Shown in pieces: positions 54,506 to 62,627 of a DNA stretch of 64,000 nucleotides (positions are counted from its first letter, which is position 1; every line of letters begins with the position of its first letter). A program made the position numbers and the translations under genes. The notes below the pieces were generated by a model that worked only from the letters and a program-made list of their open reading frames with translations, made no database searches and was not told where the DNA came from. The stretch is from NCBI RefSeq assembly GCF_000060345.1, contig NC_008571.1, positions 434,001-498,000 on the forward strand. The letters run 5' to 3'. This DNA is from Christiangramia forsetii KT0803 (lineage in GTDB: Bacteria; Bacteroidota; Bacteroidia; Flavobacteriales; Flavobacteriaceae).

Positions 54506-55313
54506 AAACTTTTGCTCTAAATTTGTCTTCTTCTTTGGTTTTAATATTTAATGATTCATAAATGTATTTAAACGTAGATAGCAACTCGGGTTTGCCGTCT
54601 ATAAGCGCAACATCATGCTCAAAATGAGCACTAGGTTTATTATCAGCGGTTAGTATTGTCCAGCCGTCGGGTAATTGTTTGATTCTTTTAGTTCCAAGGT
54701 TGATCATAGGTTCTATCGCTACTACCATACCTTCAACAAATTTCTTTCCCCTTCCTCGTTTACCATAGTTTGGCATTTCCGGATCTTCGTGCATGGTTTT
54801 TCCTAAACCATGTCCCACAAGTTCTCTTACCACACCATATCCATGATCTTCGGTGTATTTTTGAATTGCATAGCCAACATCACCAACTCGGTTTCCAGCT
54901 TTAAATTCACTTATACCCACATAGAGGGATTCTTTAGTTACTTCAAGTAGTTTTTTTACCTCAGGAGAAACCTCTCCTACTTCAAAAGTATAGGCATGAT
55001 CGCCATAGAATCCATTTTTAATCGCTCCACAATCAATAGAGATAATATCGCCATCTTTAAGCGGAGTGTCATTGGGTATTCCATGCACTACCTGGGCATT
55101 TGGACTCATACAGAGTGAATTAGGGAAATCATATAAGCCAAGAAATCCTGGCACTGCACCGTGGTCCCTAATAAACTCTTCTGCTAATTTATCCAGCTGT
55201 AGTGTAGTTACTCCTGGTTTAATTTCAGGCGCAAGCATACCTAAGGTCTTTGACACAATAAGTGCACTCTCGCGCATCAATTCTATCTCTTCTCTGGATT
55301 TTGGTATAATCAT
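54498..55313 (-). CDS. map: Methionine aminopeptidase, type I
   Basis: 271 residues. It removes the N-terminal Met from nascent proteins. All five metal ligands are seen: Asp in SIDCGAIKNGFYGD (two Asp), His in VGHGLGKTMHEDP, Glu in VVAIEPMI and Glu in HFEHDVAL; the substrate-binding His is in QVVHGIPND. It lies 8 bp after the HAD gene and overlaps the HNH/HTH gene by 8 bp, so it is in a tight operon. Confidence 0.97.
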   Translation of the reverse strand: MIIPKSREEIELMRESALIVSKTLGMLAPEIKPGVTTLQLDKLAEEFIRDHGAVPGFLGLYDFPNSLCMSPNAQVVHGIPNDTPLKDGDIISIDCGAIKNGFYGDHAYTFEVGEVSPEVKKLLEVTKESLYVGISEFKAGNRVGDVGYAIQKYTEDHGYGVVRELVGHGLGKTMHEDPEMPNYGKRGRGKKFVEGMVVAIEPMINLGTKRIKQLPDGWTILTADNKPSAHFEHDVALIDGKPELLSTFKYIYESLNIKTKEEDKFRAKVYD

Positions 55314-55321
55314 ATTCTTTA

Positions 55322-55726
55322 TTAAAATCTCCCGAATAAACCGGATCTCTTTTTTTTATTTTTTTCTGTCCCGGTCTTTTCTGTGCTTAACATTTGAAAA
55401 ACTTCTCCCCAACCTTTTAATCCTCCGATATTACGGTCATCAATAAAAATATCTGCAAGGATTTTTCTGCTAATTGTCTCATCGTAATCCTCTTCAGGAT
55501 AACTTTTATTTATTGCATAGAACTTAAGACCATTCTTTTCACAAAAATCTACAGCTTCATCCAGTCTTCTACCACTACGGTATGTCCATAGGATAAGACG
55601 GTGACCTTCCTCCTGTAATTTCCGAAGAGATTCGAAGGCAAAAAGTATAGGTTTTCCAATTTCCGGGAATCTGTTCTCTACAATAGTCCCGTCGAAATCA
55701 ACTGCTATGCTAAGAGAATTGGGCAT
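55322..55726 (-). CDS. HAD-like hydrolase, BT0820 type
   Basis: 134 residues. HAD motif I AVDFDGTIVE with both catalytic Asp (about 9 and 11), motif II LILWTYRSG, and a C-terminal ADIFIDDRNIGG in place of motif IV. It lacks a large cap, as in the small BT0820-like phosphatases. Substrate unknown. The last 20 residues are Lys-rich. First gene of the four-gene unit with map. Confidence 0.85.
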   Translation of the reverse strand: MPNSLSIAVDFDGTIVENRFPEIGKPILFAFESLRKLQEEGHRLILWTYRSGRRLDEAVDFCEKNGLKFYAINKSYPEEDYDETISRKILADIFIDDRNIGGLKGWGEVFQMLSTEKTGTEKNKKKRSGLFGRF

Positions 55727-55778
55727 AATGCGAAATTAGTTAATATTTTCTAATTTGAGTATTAATCAGCGCTTTAAC

Positions 55779-56336
55779 TTAGTCTGCGTAAGAATTTTTG
55801 TACTCCTGTTTGCTTACGATTTTAGCAATATCTTCTTCAATACTTTCTTCCTGGGCATATTCTACAAACCTGTTAACTTCTTTTCCATTCTTATAAAAAA
55901 TGATGGTAGGTACATGATGAACATCCAATTCTTCTTCAATTTTTGAAGGAGTTGTTTTATCGTAATCCACAGCGACCATCTCTAAATTCTTATAGTTATA
56001 ACCTGCCTTATCAAGAATTTTTAGCATTTTGGGAACTTCCCTTTTGCTATCACCACACCAGGTACCCATAAGGAGCTTTATTTGGTAATCACCAATGTTC
56101 TCACTTATAGTTTCCATTGATTCCGCATCGGGAGTAAATTCTTCATATTTTGATTCAAACCAGGTTGAAAAAGGCTTTTTCATAAGATCCTCTTTATAGA
56201 ATTCGCCTAGTAACATATCTTTCTGAATATCGGTTTTTGACGTTTGATCTTCTGTATTTGATTCCTTGGTAGATTTATTTACAGTGTTACCACAACTTAT
56301 CGTGATCACTGCGAGTAAAATTAAAAGTTTGTTCAT
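55779..56336 (-). CDS. Thioredoxin-fold lipoprotein with a single active-site Cys
   Basis: 185 residues. Lipobox ITIS-Cys15, so probably anchored in a membrane facing the periplasm. Thioredoxin fold at about 80-175 with TWCGDSKREVPKM: the active site is Cys94-Gly-Asp-Ser97, so CxxS and not CxxC, and a cis-Pro loop HHVPTIIFYKNGKEV. It could act as a monothiol reductase/isomerase or a thiol-trapping protein rather than a normal oxidoreductase. It starts 5 bp after the gpmI stop and is likely co-transcribed with it. Confidence 0.88.
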   Translation of the reverse strand: MNKLLILLAVITISCGNTVNKSTKESNTEDQTSKTDIQKDMLLGEFYKEDLMKKPFSTWFESKYEEFTPDAESMETISENIGDYQIKLLMGTWCGDSKREVPKMLKILDKAGYNYKNLEMVAVDYDKTTPSKIEEELDVHHVPTIIFYKNGKEVNRFVEYAQEESIEEDIAKIVSKQEYKNSYAD

Positions 56337-56341
56337 AAAAA

Positions 56342-57859
56342 TTAAATTAACGGGTCTTCTGTCATTAAATCTGGTTGGGTAATTCCCATGAGTTTTAAAA
56401 TAGTCGGAGCAATATTGCCTAACTTACCATCTTTTATTGCTTTTACTTCTTTATCCATCAAAATTAATGGAACTGGATTGGTTGTATGGGCAGTATTTGG
56501 ACTGCCATCGGGGTTTTTCATTACTTCACTATTCCCGTGATCGGCAATAATTACTATTGAATAATCTTTTTCAAAGGCTGCTTCGGCTACTTCTTTAGCG
56601 CAGGTATCAACTGTTTCGCAGGCTTTAACTGCGGCATCAAAATCTCCTGTATGTCCAACCATGTCCGGGTTGGCAAAATTGAGACAAATAAAATCTGCAG
56701 ATTCTTTCTCAATTTCCGGAACAATCTTTTCTTTTAGTTCAAAAGCACTCATCTCCGGCTGGAGATCGTAAGTTGCTACTTTTGGAGAATTACACATAAT
56801 CCTTTTTTCTCCGGCAAAAGGTTCTTCACGACCTCCGGAAAAGAAAAATGTTACATGAGGGTATTTTTCAGTTTCAGCAATCCGAATTTGCTTTTTCCCT
56901 TCATACTCAAGTACTTCCCCCAGGGTAGCTTTGATGTTAGATTTTTGAAAGATGACATTTACATTTTTAAACCTGTCATCATACTTCGTCATAGTAACGT
57001 AATACAACGGAAGTTTTTTCATATCATATTCCGGGAAATCATCCTGAGAAAGAGCTTGGGTAAGTTGTCTTCCTCTATCGGTTCTAAAATTGAAATAGAT
57101 TACAACATCTTTCTCACTTAGTTTAGCAACAGGATTCCCGTGATTGTCTGTTAATACAATCGGTTTGATAAATTCATCGCTAATATCATTATCATAGCTA
57201 TTCTGAATGGCAGAAACAGCATCTGTAGTTTCATTTCCCTCTCCATTCACAATGAGATCATAGGCTTGTTTTACGCGTTCCCACCGTTTATCACGATCCA
57301 TGGCGTAGTACCTGCCAATAACAGAAGCTAGTTTTGAATTTGTTTTCTCGAGATGCGGAATAAGTTCTTCAACAAAACCTTTTCCTGAATGTGGATCTAC
57401 ATCACGGCCATCTGTAAAGGCGTGAACATATTTATCTTTGACTCCTAATTTTTCAGCAGCAGATAATAACCCTTTAAGATGGTTTATATGTGAATGAACT
57501 CCACCATCACTTAAAAGGCCCATGAAGTGAATAGGTTTTTCATTTTTGATAGCATAATTAAATGCTTCCTCTAAAACCGGTTCATCAATAAGAGTATTTT
57601 TTTCAACCGCCATATTTATTTTAACCAGATCCTGGTAAACAATACGTCCGGCTCCAAGATTCATGTGACCAACTTCACTATTTCCCATTTGACCTTCGGG
57701 AAGGCCAACATTCATCCCATCTGTCCTGAGTGTCGCATGCGGAAATTTGCCATATAGAGAATCAATAAATGGTGTTTTTGCCTTGGCAATAGCTGAAACT
57801 TCCTCGTTTTGAGTAATTCCCCACCCATCTAATATCATTAAAAGAACCTTCTTATTCAT
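56342..57859 (-). CDS. gpmI: 2,3-bisphosphoglycerate-independent phosphoglycerate mutase
   Basis: 505 residues, standard for the Mn2+ enzyme that interconverts 3- and 2-phosphoglycerate. Metal-binding DGWGI at 11-15, the phospho-serine site in GNSEVGHMNLGAG, HAFTDGRDVDP, GRYYAMDRDKRW, NFANPDMVGHTG and IIADHGNSE are all present. It belongs to glycolysis/gluconeogenesis with fba elsewhere in the window. Confidence 0.97.
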   Translation of the reverse strand: MNKKVLLMILDGWGITQNEEVSAIAKAKTPFIDSLYGKFPHATLRTDGMNVGLPEGQMGNSEVGHMNLGAGRIVYQDLVKINMAVEKNTLIDEPVLEEAFNYAIKNEKPIHFMGLLSDGGVHSHINHLKGLLSAAEKLGVKDKYVHAFTDGRDVDPHSGKGFVEELIPHLEKTNSKLASVIGRYYAMDRDKRWERVKQAYDLIVNGEGNETTDAVSAIQNSYDNDISDEFIKPIVLTDNHGNPVAKLSEKDVVIYFNFRTDRGRQLTQALSQDDFPEYDMKKLPLYYVTMTKYDDRFKNVNVIFQKSNIKATLGEVLEYEGKKQIRIAETEKYPHVTFFFSGGREEPFAGEKRIMCNSPKVATYDLQPEMSAFELKEKIVPEIEKESADFICLNFANPDMVGHTGDFDAAVKACETVDTCAKEVAEAAFEKDYSIVIIADHGNSEVMKNPDGSPNTAHTTNPVPLILMDKEVKAIKDGKLGNIAPTILKLMGITQPDLMTEDPLI

Positions 57860-58361
57860 CTACTAAAATAGTTTGGGGGTTAAAGATAAAAACATTTAAA
57901 TGTAATGCCGGAAATACCCATTATAATGTTTTATTAAAACTAACGATATGGATCAATCAATTTCACCAAAAGCGTCAATATTTCTATTTAGTTAAATTAG
58001 ATATCCGAGGTTCTGAAATGGCGAAATAGGTGAATTGATTAACAATCTATATGCCTGATGTTATTGATTTCATATAAGTGTGAAGTTAGCGATGGCCGGC
58101 TCTGTGAAAGAATTTAACATAATCTCTTTAATTGCCCTGATAAAAATAATTAAAAAATTAACATTTTAATTATCTAAAAATATAATAATCAATGGTTCTA
58201 ATCGTTATATGAAACCAAGTGAGACGAAGCTTAAATACTTCATTTTGATTACAGTAAGGATTAAATTGTTAAAGTTTAGGTTTTTTTAAAATTCCTTCTG
58301 AATTTTCGTATGTTGGCAGGGATTTTGGTTTTCGTTAACAAAAATTAGAAAAAGATATTAT
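57860..58361. other. Intergenic region between gpmI and the YkuD_2 gene
   Basis: About 500 bp, very AT-rich, between divergent genes. No open frame of useful length, no strong hairpin and no exact TAnnTTTG box that I can support. It must hold promoters for both genes. Confidence 0.6.
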
Positions 58362-59099
58362 ATGAAGTACAGAATTCTTACGGTTGTTGGAGTATTAATT
58401 TTCTCTTTTGCTTTTAGCAGTACAACTGAAATCAACAACTCTAAAGAGTCTAAAGTAGCCCCGGAACTATCTAATGAAATTGAAGTAAAAAAATCATTGA
58501 AAGAAAAGATCGCTGATCTTTATGAAACTTTTTCGGTGAAGAATTCTACAATGCCGAACCTTTCAGTATTCGAAAAAGCTATTAGCGGTTATAATAAATT
58601 AGATGAATCTGGTAAAGTTTCAAATCCTTTATTAACGGTAATTGATTTTAATCTTTCTTCGAAAAAGAAACGAATGTGGATTCTTAATATGGATACTCAA
58701 GAGGTTGTTTTTAATACCTATGTAGCGCACGGTAAAAACACGGGTGCAGAGTTTGCTAAAAACTTTTCTAATAAAGTAAATTCCCACCAGAGTTCTCTGG
58801 GATTTTATGTGACGGGTGAAACTTATTACGGTAAAAACGGACTATCCCTGTTTATTGATGGAATGGAAAAAGGTTTTAACTCCAAAGCTCGTGAACGTTA
58901 TGTTGTAATTCACGGGGCAGATTATGCCGAACCAGATTTTATTAAAAGAATTGGCAGACTAGGCAGAAGTTATGGCTGTCCTGCTGTTCCCAATAAGATC
59001 GCCAAAGAGCTTATCCATAAAATTAAAGGAAAGTCGGTAGTTTATATCCATAAAAGTGATGAAAGTTATATACAGAATTCAGAATTTCTAAACGTATAA
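58362..59099 (+). CDS. Murein L,D-transpeptidase catalytic domain protein (YkuD_2 type)
   Basis: 245 residues with a signal peptide (MKYRILTVVGVLIFSFAFSS). The catalytic region holds VAHGKNTG, VIHGADYA and GRSYGCPAV with the predicted nucleophilic Cys, the YkuD_2 pattern. Predicted periplasmic peptidoglycan enzyme (cross-linking or protein anchoring); activity unproven. It ends directly against the other L,D-transpeptidase gene with no spacer. Confidence 0.88.
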   Translation: MKYRILTVVGVLIFSFAFSSTTEINNSKESKVAPELSNEIEVKKSLKEKIADLYETFSVKNSTMPNLSVFEKAISGYNKLDESGKVSNPLLTVIDFNLSSKKKRMWILNMDTQEVVFNTYVAHGKNTGAEFAKNFSNKVNSHQSSLGFYVTGETYYGKNGLSLFIDGMEKGFNSKARERYVVIHGADYAEPDFIKRIGRLGRSYGCPAVPNKIAKELIHKIKGKSVVYIHKSDESYIQNSEFLNV

Positions 59100-60731
59100 T
59101 CAGGCTTCGGGCTTTAATAAGTCCCAGGTTTTCTGATCCAAATTATAGATATCATCAATAAATTTGATGGCATCTTTTTTTTGATAGACGGTCCAATAGA
59201 AATGATGCACTTTTACTTTTTGCTTTACAGTAATTTGAGTTGTTTTTCCTGATTTCAGAATTTCTTCGATCTTTTCATCATCATAGCTATCCTGATCGCT
59301 TAAAAGATATTTTGCAAGGCCAAGAGCATCCTGGACGCGAACGCAACCAGAACTTTGGGCTCTGGCGTTCTTCTCGAACAAGCTTCTGGAGGGCGTGTCA
59401 TGCAAATAAATAAGATACTCATTAGGATAAATGATCTTTACAATTCCTAGAGGATTCGTTGGGCCGGCAGGTTGTCTATATGTGTATCCCCTGGCTTTAG
59501 AAGAATTCCAATCTACACTTGCCGGGTCTACGTCAGTCCCTTCGCTGTCGTAAATTTTAATATTCTTTTTCTGAAAATACCCGATATCTTTTTTTGCTCC
59601 CGGGATCACGTCGTTCTTTTTGATAGTAGGAGGAATGGTCCAGGTGGGATTGTATATAATATAGCCAATCTCATCTGAAAAGATAGGAGTTTTTCTAACC
59701 TCCGTTCCCACCATAATTTTGTGAGTTCTTATGGTATCTTCCTCTTTTATAACACTTAATTCATAATCTGGAATATTTACTATGATATAGTGTTTACCTA
59801 AATTTTTTGGATACCACCTCCATCTTTCAAGGTTCACTAAAATCTGGTGATACCGATCTCTTCTGGTTAAATTTAAATTTGAAATTGTGGTGCTGCCAAG
59901 AAGAGCATCTTCCTGAAGATCATGATCAAGTTGAAATTCTTTTACCGCCTTCTGTATGTCTTCATTGTAGATCGTGTTTGTAGAATCACTAATTCCATTA
60001 AAATACCCAAGCTCAGAAAGTCTTTTGGCGATAGAAGGCATTCTGTCGCTGTTGTCTCCCGGTCTTATAAGCTTTCCGGTACTTATTTTTGTAGTTGGGC
60101 CTTCTTCAATCCCGTTCTTCTTGAACTTATTTAAAGCTGATTTTAATTGGTGATATACAAGATGGTCTGGTTTTAAAGAATCTAAACTCTTATGAATATT
60201 TCCTTCTGAAATTGCCTTTTCCAGGACCTTTTCAGCATCAATTGTATTTAGCGGCGTGCCCCAGATTTCATGAATTTTGGTTGGGTCTAATTTACCCGTG
60301 GCGAGATCTTTTGCAAGTCTTAAGTAAGAGTCTGTAAGAAGTAATTCAAGTAAGTCATTATCTACTTCAGCATTGGTGTCTAAAGAGCTTAGTAATTTTT
60401 GAAGTCTTTCCCCATGATAGTCTTCAAAGAATAATCCTTCGTCTTCAATATTTTCTATATTTCTAAAAAGATCTTCTCTCAATTCGCGCTTAGACCAAAT
60501 TGGTTGAAAATCGTTTTTTTTATAAAAATCAGATACTTTAGTTGCATTGTAAAGTTCCGTTGTTCCGGTATCAAAATCTTCCAGAAAATCTTCAATCCTA
60601 TCTGCTTCAGTAAGAAAAGTTATTTCTTCAACTTCATTGCGCTCTTCTATACCCGGTTCTTCCTTATTGTTTTTACATGCGGAAAGAAGAAGCAGGCCAA
60701 TAATGGCAAATATAAATATGGGGCGTTGCAT
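59100..60731 (-). CDS. L,D-transpeptidase, YcbB/LdtD-like lipoprotein
   Basis: 543 residues from the ATG at 60731, which yields a lipoprotein signal (IIGLLLLSA-Cys19). An N-terminal scaffold domain (about 60-240), a PG_binding_1 domain (MPSIAKRLSELGYF to LQEDALLGSTTISNLN) and a YkuD catalytic domain (HYIIVNIPDYELSVI; the His in LIYLHDTPSRSLFEKN; the nucleophile in AQSSGCVRV). This is the layout of YcbB/LdtD, which makes 3-3 cross-links in peptidoglycan and can bypass beta-lactam targets. A GNAT gene and clpP lie upstream on the same strand. Confidence 0.92.
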   Translation of the reverse strand: MQRPIFIFAIIGLLLLSACKNNKEEPGIEERNEVEEITFLTEADRIEDFLEDFDTGTTELYNATKVSDFYKKNDFQPIWSKRELREDLFRNIENIEDEGLFFEDYHGERLQKLLSSLDTNAEVDNDLLELLLTDSYLRLAKDLATGKLDPTKIHEIWGTPLNTIDAEKVLEKAISEGNIHKSLDSLKPDHLVYHQLKSALNKFKKNGIEEGPTTKISTGKLIRPGDNSDRMPSIAKRLSELGYFNGISDSTNTIYNEDIQKAVKEFQLDHDLQEDALLGSTTISNLNLTRRDRYHQILVNLERWRWYPKNLGKHYIIVNIPDYELSVIKEEDTIRTHKIMVGTEVRKTPIFSDEIGYIIYNPTWTIPPTIKKNDVIPGAKKDIGYFQKKNIKIYDSEGTDVDPASVDWNSSKARGYTYRQPAGPTNPLGIVKIIYPNEYLIYLHDTPSRSLFEKNARAQSSGCVRVQDALGLAKYLLSDQDSYDDEKIEEILKSGKTTQITVKQKVKVHHFYWTVYQKKDAIKFIDDIYNLDQKTWDLLKPEA

Positions 60732-60761
60732 AAAGAAAATTTGGTTGAAGGTGTTCAAGCC

Positions 60762-61046
60762 TTAGGAGGCTCGAACATCTTCATAAGATTTATGCTGGTC
60801 AAATTGGACTTCAGCAAATGGGCAAAGTGGATCAATTTTTAAATCGTGTTTCCTTGCAAATTCAACACTTTCCTTGATTAAACGAGATCCAATTCCCTGG
60901 TTTTCCATTTCACGCTTCACTTCGGTATGATCTATCGTTAGAACACCGTTCTCATTCTTATTATAAGTAAGTTCAGCAATCAAACCTTTCTCATTTTCAA
61001 TATAGAACATCCCGCGGTTATCGCTTTCTTTGTGTTTTATCTCCAT
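60762..61046 (-). CDS. Small GNAT N-acetyltransferase (YjdJ/CG type)
   Basis: 94 residues, the one-domain Acetyltransf_CG type. The acetyl-CoA loop is seen as EMENQGIGSRLIKESVEFAR, and FYIENEKGLIAELTY and LTIDHTEV are the preceding strands. DPLCPFAEVQF is the typical C-terminal piece. Substrate unknown. It starts 2 bp after the clpP stop, so it belongs to one unit with it. Confidence 0.9.
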   Translation of the reverse strand: MEIKHKESDNRGMFYIENEKGLIAELTYNKNENGVLTIDHTEVKREMENQGIGSRLIKESVEFARKHDLKIDPLCPFAEVQFDQHKSYEDVRAS

Positions 61047-61048
61047 AA

Positions 61049-61609
61049 CTATTTTTTAAAAATACCGTCTACAATTCCATATTCCATAGATTCTTCCGCA
61101 TCCATCCAGTAATCACGATTAAAATCTTTTAGTACTTTATCAACACTCTGGCCACAGTTTTCAGCAATTATCTCAGCACTTAAATGTTTGGTTTTTAAGA
61201 TCTCATTTGCGGCGATTTCAATATTTGAAGCCTGTCCTCTGGCTCCACCACTAGGTTGGTGGATCATAACCTTAGCATGTGGCTGGATAAACCTTCTTCC
61301 TTTTTTTCCTGCGGAAAGAAGTATAGAACCCATAGATGCTGCCAGTCCCGTACATATTGTAGAAACAGGAGATTCCAGGCTCATAATAGTGTCATAGATA
61401 GCAAACCCATCAGTAACATATCCACCCGGACTATTAATAAAAAGCTGAATTTCACCATCTCCTTCAAGATCAAGGTATTCAAGTCTGTCAATTACATATT
61501 TGGCGGTCTTGTCGCTTACTTCGCCCCACATGTAGATCTTTCGTTTCTCTAATAATTTATTATCGATTAAATCCTGAATCTTTCCGGTTTTATTTTTCAT
61601 TAAATCCAT
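61049..61609 (-). CDS. clpP: ClpP-family serine protease (paralogue without clpX)
   Basis: 186 residues (an internal ATG at 61600 would remove three). Catalytic Ser in GLAASMGSILL, His in VMIHQPSGG and Asp in DFNRDYWMDAEE. The usual N-terminal segment of ClpP with the axial loop is shortened: it starts directly with KIYMWGEVSDKTAKYVIDRL. No clpX or tig is adjacent, as would be usual for the main clpP. It is probably a second ClpP, alone or in mixed barrels. Confidence 0.88.
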   Translation of the reverse strand: MDLMKNKTGKIQDLIDNKLLEKRKIYMWGEVSDKTAKYVIDRLEYLDLEGDGEIQLFINSPGGYVTDGFAIYDTIMSLESPVSTICTGLAASMGSILLSAGKKGRRFIQPHAKVMIHQPSGGARGQASNIEIAANEILKTKHLSAEIIAENCGQSVDKVLKDFNRDYWMDAEESMEYGIVDGIFKK

Positions 61610-61674
61610 TTATGCTTGTTTGTTTTATTCTAAGTGTAGCTAAAAATATGACTATTTTAGCAGAAAACAGAACC

Positions 61675-62100
61675 ATGGAACTGGCATTTAACAAGATTTT
61701 AAAAGAAGATTTTGCACTGGTTTTACCGTACCTGAAAAAACTGCATGAACAACCACCGCATGAGGAATTGCTAAAAGAGCGATTGCTGGAAATGTTTGAT
61801 CAAAATTATGAATGTTTTGGGATTTATAGAGATGATAAAATGATTGGCGTGTTTGGCTTATGGTTTATGACCAGGCATTATGCCGGCAGATCTTGCGAAG
61901 TAGATCATGTTTATATTGAAGAACAATACCAGGGGAAGGGATTAGGAAGATCGCTCATGGCATTTATTCATCAATATGCTGAATCGAAAGATTGTGAAAC
62001 TATGGAGTTAAATAGCTATGTAGAGAATTTTGGATCCCATAAGTTTTATATGAATCTTGGATATATTATTAGAGGATATCATTTTTTAAAAAAGCTGTGA
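61675..62100 (+). CDS. GNAT family N-acetyltransferase
   Basis: 141 residues from the ATG at 61675 (MELAFNKILKEDF); an in-frame ATG at 61648 is the alternative. GNAT motif A is clear: CEVDHVYIEEQYQGKGLGRSL, then NFGSHKFYMNLGYIIRG (motif B). Predicted cytoplasmic acetyl-CoA-dependent acetyltransferase with unknown acceptor. It faces clpP head to head. Confidence 0.85.
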   Translation: MELAFNKILKEDFALVLPYLKKLHEQPPHEELLKERLLEMFDQNYECFGIYRDDKMIGVFGLWFMTRHYAGRSCEVDHVYIEEQYQGKGLGRSLMAFIHQYAESKDCETMELNSYVENFGSHKFYMNLGYIIRGYHFLKKL

Positions 62101-62106
62101 TATTTT

Positions 62107-62138
62107 TTGGATTTTGGAAAAGATTCAGATTATATTTG
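62107..62138 (+). promoter_or_regulatory. tRNA-Gly promoter (-33/-7)
   Basis: TTG at 62107-62109, a 21-bp spacer and TATATTTG at 62131-62138, an exact Bacteroidota pattern, 9 bp before the tRNA. Confidence 0.7.
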
Positions 62139-62147
62139 CAGAAGCAA

Positions 62148-62220
62148 GCGGGAGTAGCTCAGTTGGTAGAGCGTCAGCCTTCCAAGCTGAATGTCGCCGG
62201 TTCGAACCCGGTCTCCCGCT
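62148..62220 (+). tRNA. tRNA-Gly (anticodon TCC)
   Basis: 73 nt, full cloverleaf. Acceptor GCGGGAG pairs with CTCCCGC, T at position 73 is usual for bacterial tRNA-Gly, the D-arm is AGCTCAGTTGGTAGAGC, the anticodon loop CTTCCAA holds TCC, and the T-arm is CCGGTTCGAACCCGG. CCA is not encoded. An intrinsic terminator follows. Confidence 0.97.
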
Positions 62221-62367
62221 CTAAAAGCTTCATCAAAAGATGGAGCTTTTTTTTGTTTCTGAATTTTACTGGGAGAATGGATAAAGGGAGAGAAGCCTGT
62301 CCTGATCATTTCGGCCTCGTTCATTATAAACTTCGTAGAAGGGAATTCGGTCTCCCGCTCTAAAAGC
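62204..62367 (+). repeat. Direct repeat of the tRNA-Gly 3' end (62204-62228 and 62343-62367)
   Basis: The 25 bp across the tRNA 3' end and its tail recur 139 bp downstream with two mismatches; 20 bp (CGGTCTCCCGCTCTAAAAGC, at 62209-62228 and 62348-62367) are identical. The second copy lacks the rest of a tRNA. It could be an attachment-site scar of an integrative element or the remains of a second tRNA gene. Confidence 0.85.
62223..62254 (+). terminator. tRNA-Gly terminator
   Basis: Stem AGCTTCATC (62226-62234) / GATGGAGCT (62239-62247) with one G-T pair, AAAA loop, extended by A/T pairs and a run of eight T. Confidence 0.85.
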
Positions 62368-62402
62368 CTTAAATGTTGGGTTTTTTTTCGTTTGAATTTT
62401 AG

Positions 62403-62423
62403 ATCCTGAAACAAGTTCAGGAT
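62403..62423. repeat. Short palindrome in repeat-like intergenic DNA
   Basis: ATCCTGAA (62403-62410) / TTCAGGAT (62416-62423) with a 5-nt loop. The following stretch (TGTCATTTCGGAGAAGTGAA, TGAGAAATTTC, around 62444-62478) resembles short repeats I recall from other Bacteroidota intergenic regions; unverified. The rest of 62368-62577 holds no gene. Confidence 0.5.
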
Positions 62424-62570
62424 GACTACTCAATTTTTTATTTGTCATTTCGGAGAAGTGAAGCGACTGAGAAATTTCTTTGATTGAAAGGTTTTCGCCT
62501 CGCTCAAAATGGAGCAAGTTATCGGTTAGCAGCTAAAGCAGCTTATATTATTTTCAACCTAATTTCAGAA

Positions 62571-62603
62571 AAATAAAAAGCCGGAAGATTGAACTTCCGG
62601 CTT
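62571..62603 (-). terminator. rho terminator
   Basis: A perfect 10-bp stem AAGCCGGAAG / CTTCCGGCTT (62578-62587 and 62594-62603), followed on the minus strand by TTTATTTTT; 25 bp after the rho stop. Confidence 0.9.
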
Positions 62604-62627
62604 CATTAAGTAGGATTTACAGTGTTT

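Noticed and set aside
57860-58361. Possible non-coding RNA in the 500-bp gap
   Set aside because: No convincing stem structure or promoter; only AT-rich sequence.
62343-62367. Second tRNA-Gly gene
   Set aside because: Only the 3' end is present; there is no D-arm, anticodon arm or complete T-arm.
62130-62414. Minus-strand 94-residue frame through the tRNA-Gly gene
   Set aside because: It reads across the tRNA in antisense (the familiar RVRTGDIQLG-type artefact) and is not a gene.
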